A stretch of 17,905 nucleotides of DNA from Thermoplasmata archaeon M9B2D (GTDB lineage Archaea > Thermoplasmatota > E2 > DHVEG-1), in NCBI GenBank assembly GCA_002900555.1, contig MUGD01000031.1, forward strand, positions 1 to 17,905, given 5' to 3'. How positions within the stretch are numbered: position 1 is the first letter of the stretch; every line of letters begins with the position of its first letter. The position numbers and the translations under genes are program-made. The notes beneath the pieces were generated by a model that saw nothing but the letters and a program-made list of their open reading frames with translations, was not told where the DNA came from and did not search any database. Shown piece after piece: positions 14,556-17,905 of the stretch.

Positions 14556-17500
14556 ATGGAAAAAAAATCTGAAAGTATCGGGTCTGTTGCGGTAGTCGGC
14601 GGTGGCATCGCCGGGGTACAGGCAGCCCTTGATCTCGCTGACATGGGATACAAGGTTTACGTGCTTGAGAAATCACCGACCATCGGTGGCGTCATGGCGC
14701 AGCTTGATAAGACATTCCCGACCAATGATTGTTCAATGTGCATCCTATCTCCAAAACTCGTGGACTGCGCACGTCATCAAAATATCGAGATTTTTACCAA
14801 CACAGTTGTAGAAGGAATTAAAGGCAACCCGGGGGATTTCATGGTAAATGTCTTAAAAAAACCCCGGTATGTCGACAGAGAGAAATGCACCTCCTGCGGC
14901 AGCTGCGAAGAAGTTTGTCCGGTTTCGCTACCAAATGCATTTGAGTACGGGTTGGTGAAACGGAAGGCTATTTATAAACCATTTCCACAGGCAATCCCAA
15001 ATGCGTACGTCATTGACAAGGAAGGTGATGGTAAATATCGCGGCTGCGTCGACTGCATGCGTTGTGTCAAGGAATGTAAATCCGGTGCGATCAACCATGA
15101 GCAGAAACCAGAGCACGATTCTTTGCATGTCGGTGCAGTGATCATCGCTGCGGGTTCTCCCCCGTTTGACCCGGTGATAAAACCTGAATTTGGTTATAGG
15201 AAATACAAAAATGTGCTGACGAGTGTAGAATTTGAACGAGTGTTATCAGCCTCAGGGCCGACGCAAGGAAAAATACTACGACCCAGTGACCAGAAGCATC
15301 CAACGAAGGTCGCCTGGGTGCATTGTGTAGGGTCACGGGACGCTTCAGTTGGTCATGAGTATTGCTCTGCGATGTGCTGTATGTACACCACAAAGGAAGC
15401 AATCATTGCCAAGGAGCATGCATCTGATATTGAACCGACTGTATTTTACATTGATGTTCGTTCCTATGGGAAGGATTTTGATAAATACATTAATCGAGCG
15501 AAGAAAGAACATGGGCTTCGGTATGTTCGGTCACGGATTTCGGAGATCACCGAGGATCCGAAAACACAAGACCTAATCATAAAATATGAGAATGACGCAG
15601 GAGATTTTAAAGAAGAAACCTTCAATCTTGTGATACTTTCAGTCGGGTTGTGTGGCTCTGGTGAACGACGTAGCGAGCTCATCGACATCCTTGGACTTGA
15701 TGTCAATGAGTTTAACTATGTGCGGACGAGTGCAAATGATCCTGTGGTGATTAAACCAGGGGTTTTTGTCGCAGGTTCTTTTTTAGAGCCCCAAGCAATC
15801 CCTGAGTCCGTGATGCAGGCATCCGCTGCGGCTGCAAAAGCCGCGGCGCTCCTTAAAGACTCGCGGGGTACACTTGTGAAGGAAAAAAAGTATCCTCATG
15901 AGAAGAATGTTTCAGAGCAAAAGCCCCGTATTGGGGTGTTTCTCTGCCATTGTGGGATCAACATCGGGGGGTATGTTGATGTACCGGCTGTTGCTGAATA
16001 TATTAGATCACTTGAGGATGTTGTTGTTGTTGAGACAAATGTGTACACCTGCTCTGAGGATACGCAGAAGAAGATTGTCGATGCGATACAGAAACATGAT
16101 TTGAACCGCATCTTGGTTGCTGCCTGTACTCCTCGGACCCATGAGCCGTTGTTCCAGAAAAGCCTCCGTGATGCGGGTCTTAACCCGTATTTGCTTGAGA
16201 TGACGAACATCCGGGAGCAGTGCTCCTGGGTCCATATGGATAAGCCTGCGATGGCAACCGAGAAGGCAAAACAGCTCATCGCGATGACGGTCGCCAAGAC
16301 TCGGTTTTTACAACCAATCCGGGAAGCAGAAATACCGGTTCTTCAGAAGGCGCTGGTAATCGGTGGAGGTATCGCTGGGATGAGCGCGGTGTTATCCCTT
16401 GCAGATCAAGGGTATGAGACAGTCCTGGTAGAAAAAGAACCCAAGCTGGGCGGATACTTGCATAAGGTGTACTATACGGTCGATGATCTAGACATCCCAC
16501 GGCTGCTCAAGGAGACCACCGAGAAGATATTGAATCATCCGCTCATAACCGTGTATACCGGTTCGCAAATCAAAACCTTAAAGGGCTATGTCGGGAGCTA
16601 CGAATCTGAGATACAAACACCCACAAAGGATGTCCTGTTCTCCCATGGTGTGATTGTAATCGCCATTGGTGCCGATGAGTATAAACCACACACGTATCAT
16701 TATGGGAAGGATCCCCGGGTTTTAACACAGTCGGAGCTAGAGAAGGACCTAAGCGTCCTTAAAAAAGAGGACATCCGAGACGGGGAGACATTTGTAATGA
16801 TCCAGTGCGTGGAGTGCCGTGATGAGAAACGACCTTACTGCAGTAGGATTTGCTGTATGCAGGCAGTAAAGAATGCTTTGAAAATAAAAGAGTTAAACCC
16901 GCACGCGGAGGTCTTTATCCTCTATCGTGATCTGATGACCTATGGATTTTATGAGAAATTCTATAAAAATGCACGAGAAAAAAGCGTGATGTTCCTGCAG
17001 TATGATCCTGAGAAGAAACCAGAGCTTGAGACAAAGAATGGACTGAACGTCAAGGTTTATGAGCCAATGCTTGCGGAGTTGTTGAAGATCCCAGCGGATC
17101 ATGTGATTCTTTCAACGGGATTACAACCAAACCCTGATAACCCTGTTATCGGGAAGTTGCTAAAAGTCCCGGTGAACGACGATGGGTTCTTCCTAGAAGC
17201 ACATGTGAAACTTCGTCCCGTTGATTTTTCTACGCGAGGTGTGTTTGTCGCTGGGAACTGCCATATGCCAAAATTCATAAGCGAGTCGATGTATCAGGCG
17301 CAGGCAGCTGCCGCTCGTGCTGCAACGATTCTTTGTAAACCCACGCTTAAAGCTGAGCCGAATGTCGCGTTTGTTGATGAAGATCTCTGCAGCGGGTGCA
17401 GTATATGCATCTCAGAATGTCCCTTTAAAGCAATAGAACAGGTTCATGAAACAAAGCAGAATATAACCGTCACCCATGCGAAAGTCAATGAGGGGCTCTG

Positions 17501-17603
17501 TCAAGGCTGCGGGACGTGTGTGAGCGCCTGCCCAAGTGGTGCGATCCAGCAGCGGGGATTTAAGGACAGTCAGTTGCTTCCCATGATCGATGAGATAACG
17601 TGA
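14556..17603 (+). CDS. HdrA-HdrA tandem fusion flavoprotein
   Basis: This 1015-residue protein consists of two HdrA modules. The first lacks the usual N-terminal domain and starts with the FAD loop V-V-G-G-G-I-A-G (13-20). It keeps D58-C59-S-M-C62 and an inserted dicluster ferredoxin (C111/114/117/121 and C164/167/170/174), and has no C-terminal ferredoxin. The second begins with the N-terminal domain (C464-H-C466-G-I-N-I), has an FAD loop near 601, lacks both the D-C-x-x-C motif and the inserted ferredoxin, and ends with clusters C945-955 and C982-992. The two halves therefore complement each other. The architecture equals the 7770 fusion minus the GltD insert, so the two are paralogs. In the second half the usual C-V-G-S-R reads C-V-E-C-R. 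ATG 14556 is 4 nt after the preceding stop; a TTG at 14511 is rejected. It is likely a two-flavin partner in the same complex. Confidence 0.9.
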   Translation: MEKKSESIGSVAVVGGGIAGVQAALDLADMGYKVYVLEKSPTIGGVMAQLDKTFPTNDCSMCILSPKLVDCARHQNIEIFTNTVVEGIKGNPGDFMVNVLKKPRYVDREKCTSCGSCEEVCPVSLPNAFEYGLVKRKAIYKPFPQAIPNAYVIDKEGDGKYRGCVDCMRCVKECKSGAINHEQKPEHDSLHVGAVIIAAGSPPFDPVIKPEFGYRKYKNVLTSVEFERVLSASGPTQGKILRPSDQKHPTKVAWVHCVGSRDASVGHEYCSAMCCMYTTKEAIIAKEHASDIEPTVFYIDVRSYGKDFDKYINRAKKEHGLRYVRSRISEITEDPKTQDLIIKYENDAGDFKEETFNLVILSVGLCGSGERRSELIDILGLDVNEFNYVRTSANDPVVIKPGVFVAGSFLEPQAIPESVMQASAAAAKAAALLKDSRGTLVKEKKYPHEKNVSEQKPRIGVFLCHCGINIGGYVDVPAVAEYIRSLEDVVVVETNVYTCSEDTQKKIVDAIQKHDLNRILVAACTPRTHEPLFQKSLRDAGLNPYLLEMTNIREQCSWVHMDKPAMATEKAKQLIAMTVAKTRFLQPIREAEIPVLQKALVIGGGIAGMSAVLSLADQGYETVLVEKEPKLGGYLHKVYYTVDDLDIPRLLKETTEKILNHPLITVYTGSQIKTLKGYVGSYESEIQTPTKDVLFSHGVIVIAIGADEYKPHTYHYGKDPRVLTQSELEKDLSVLKKEDIRDGETFVMIQCVECRDEKRPYCSRICCMQAVKNALKIKELNPHAEVFILYRDLMTYGFYEKFYKNAREKSVMFLQYDPEKKPELETKNGLNVKVYEPMLAELLKIPADHVILSTGLQPNPDNPVIGKLLKVPVNDDGFFLEAHVKLRPVDFSTRGVFVAGNCHMPKFISESMYQAQAAAARAATILCKPTLKAEPNVAFVDEDLCSGCSICISECPFKAIEQVHETKQNITVTHAKVNEGLCQGCGTCVSACPSGAIQQRGFKDSQLLPMIDEIT

Positions 17604-17623
17604 TTAGGGGAGAAAACGAATAG

Positions 17624-17631
17624 AGAGGAGG
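17624..17631 (+). promoter_or_regulatory. Strong Shine-Dalgarno for the OsmC-family gene
   Basis: GAGGAGGT ends 10 nt before the ATG at 17642 and is among the best SD matches in the window. It supports that ATG over the GTG at 17638, which is in another frame. Confidence 0.6.
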
Positions 17632-17641
17632 TAGAACGTGT

Positions 17642-17905
17642 ATGGATATGGAAATTATGTTTCCTGGTGGAGCAAAAGTCAATGCTCAGTTTAAGGGATT
17701 TACCGTGGCTACGGATCAACCAGTCGAGGAGCAGGGTAGCGGCACTGCGCCAGCGCCATTTGATTTATTCCTTGTTTCACTTGGTACGTGTACTGCCTAT
17801 TATGTATTGATGTTCTGTCAGAGAAATGCTCTTTCTACTACGGAGATAACATTGGTGATGAAGGATGAAAGAAATCCGATGACTCATCTGGTAGAAACGA
17901 TTCAT
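17642..17905 (+). CDS. OsmC-family protein (3' end outside window)
   Basis: The first 88 residues of an OsmC/Ohr-like protein are present. Family signs are F-P-G-G-A-K-V-N-A-Q-F near the start, G-S-G-T-A-P-A-P-F-D-L-F-L, and S-L-G-T-C50 followed by F-C59-Q-R, which supply the pair of reactive cysteines. OsmC relatives act on peroxides or reactive thiol and sulfur species in the cytosol; which applies here cannot be told. It begins 38 nt after the HdrA-HdrA stop with its own strong SD and no obvious promoter, so it probably belongs to the operon. The protein continues past the window edge, so the total length is unknown. Confidence 0.82.
   Translation, partial: MDMEIMFPGGAKVNAQFKGFTVATDQPVEEQGSGTAPAPFDLFLVSLGTCTAYYVLMFCQRNALSTTEITLVMKDERNPMTHLVETIH

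Noticed and set aside
1..17905. tRNA, rRNA, CRISPR arrays, transposons or attachment sites
   Set aside because: Reading both strands showed no array of regular repeats, no transposase-like frame and no tRNA-like cloverleaf. The window is almost fully occupied by the listed genes.

Overview
The window is dominated by redox flavoprotein and iron-sulfur genes of the heterodisulfide reductase (Hdr) family, next to a cytosolic NiFe hydrogenase operon. It looks like the chromosome of a strictly anaerobic archaeon. The evidence is canonical HdrA, HdrB and HdrC, MvhD and an FrhB/FdhB-type subunit, a Pyrococcus-type sulfhydrogenase operon, and a TTTATATA box with a purine-rich element upstream of the main operon. 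A euryarchaeal or Thermoplasmata-like methanogen relative, or another uncultured archaeal lineage with many Hdr genes, would fit. Lineage cannot be fixed from this window, and a bacterium is not strictly excluded.

Layout. Positions 2-151 (+) are the last 49 codons of an HdrA-type protein from a cluster outside the window. Positions 4138-165 (-) are a four-gene hydB-hydG-hydD-hydA operon for a group 3b NiFe hydrogenase (NAD(P)-linked sulfhydrogenase). Positions 4139-4389 are a divergent control region with a TATA box and an 18-bp perfect palindrome just downstream of it. From 4390 to the right edge is one tightly packed (+) operon: hdrC, hdrB, hdrA, a 1505-residue HdrA::GltD/NfnL::HdrA fusion, mvhD, an frhB/fdhB-family gene, a tandem-duplicated HdrC-like gene, a 1015-residue HdrA-HdrA fusion, and the start of an OsmC-family gene. 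From hdrC to the HdrA-HdrA fusion the junctions run from a 1-nt overlap to 16 nt; only the OsmC gene sits further away, at 38 nt. No gene-free stretch exceeds 300 bases.

How it may work. HdrA normally carries the bifurcating FAD, HdrB the disulfide-reducing site and HdrC the wire between them. MvhD normally feeds HdrA electrons from the MvhAG hydrogenase, but no MvhAG is present here. The operon instead carries five HdrA modules, a built-in NADPH-type dehydrogenase module inserted into one of them, and an FrhB-type subunit. This suggests a large cytosolic flavin-based bifurcating or confurcating assembly linking NAD(P)H, possibly F420 or another carrier, ferredoxin and a disulfide. The divergent group 3b hydrogenase could exchange H2 with the same NAD(P)H pool. 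That coupling is inference from gene content and order.

Points worth attention are the GltD insertion into HdrA, the two complementary HdrA-HdrA fusions, a Cys-to-His change repeated in both halves of the duplicated HdrC, a hydrogenase large subunit that stops exactly at the His of its C-terminal motif with no cleavable tail, and a hydG gene whose conserved N-terminus lies upstream of any in-frame ATG.
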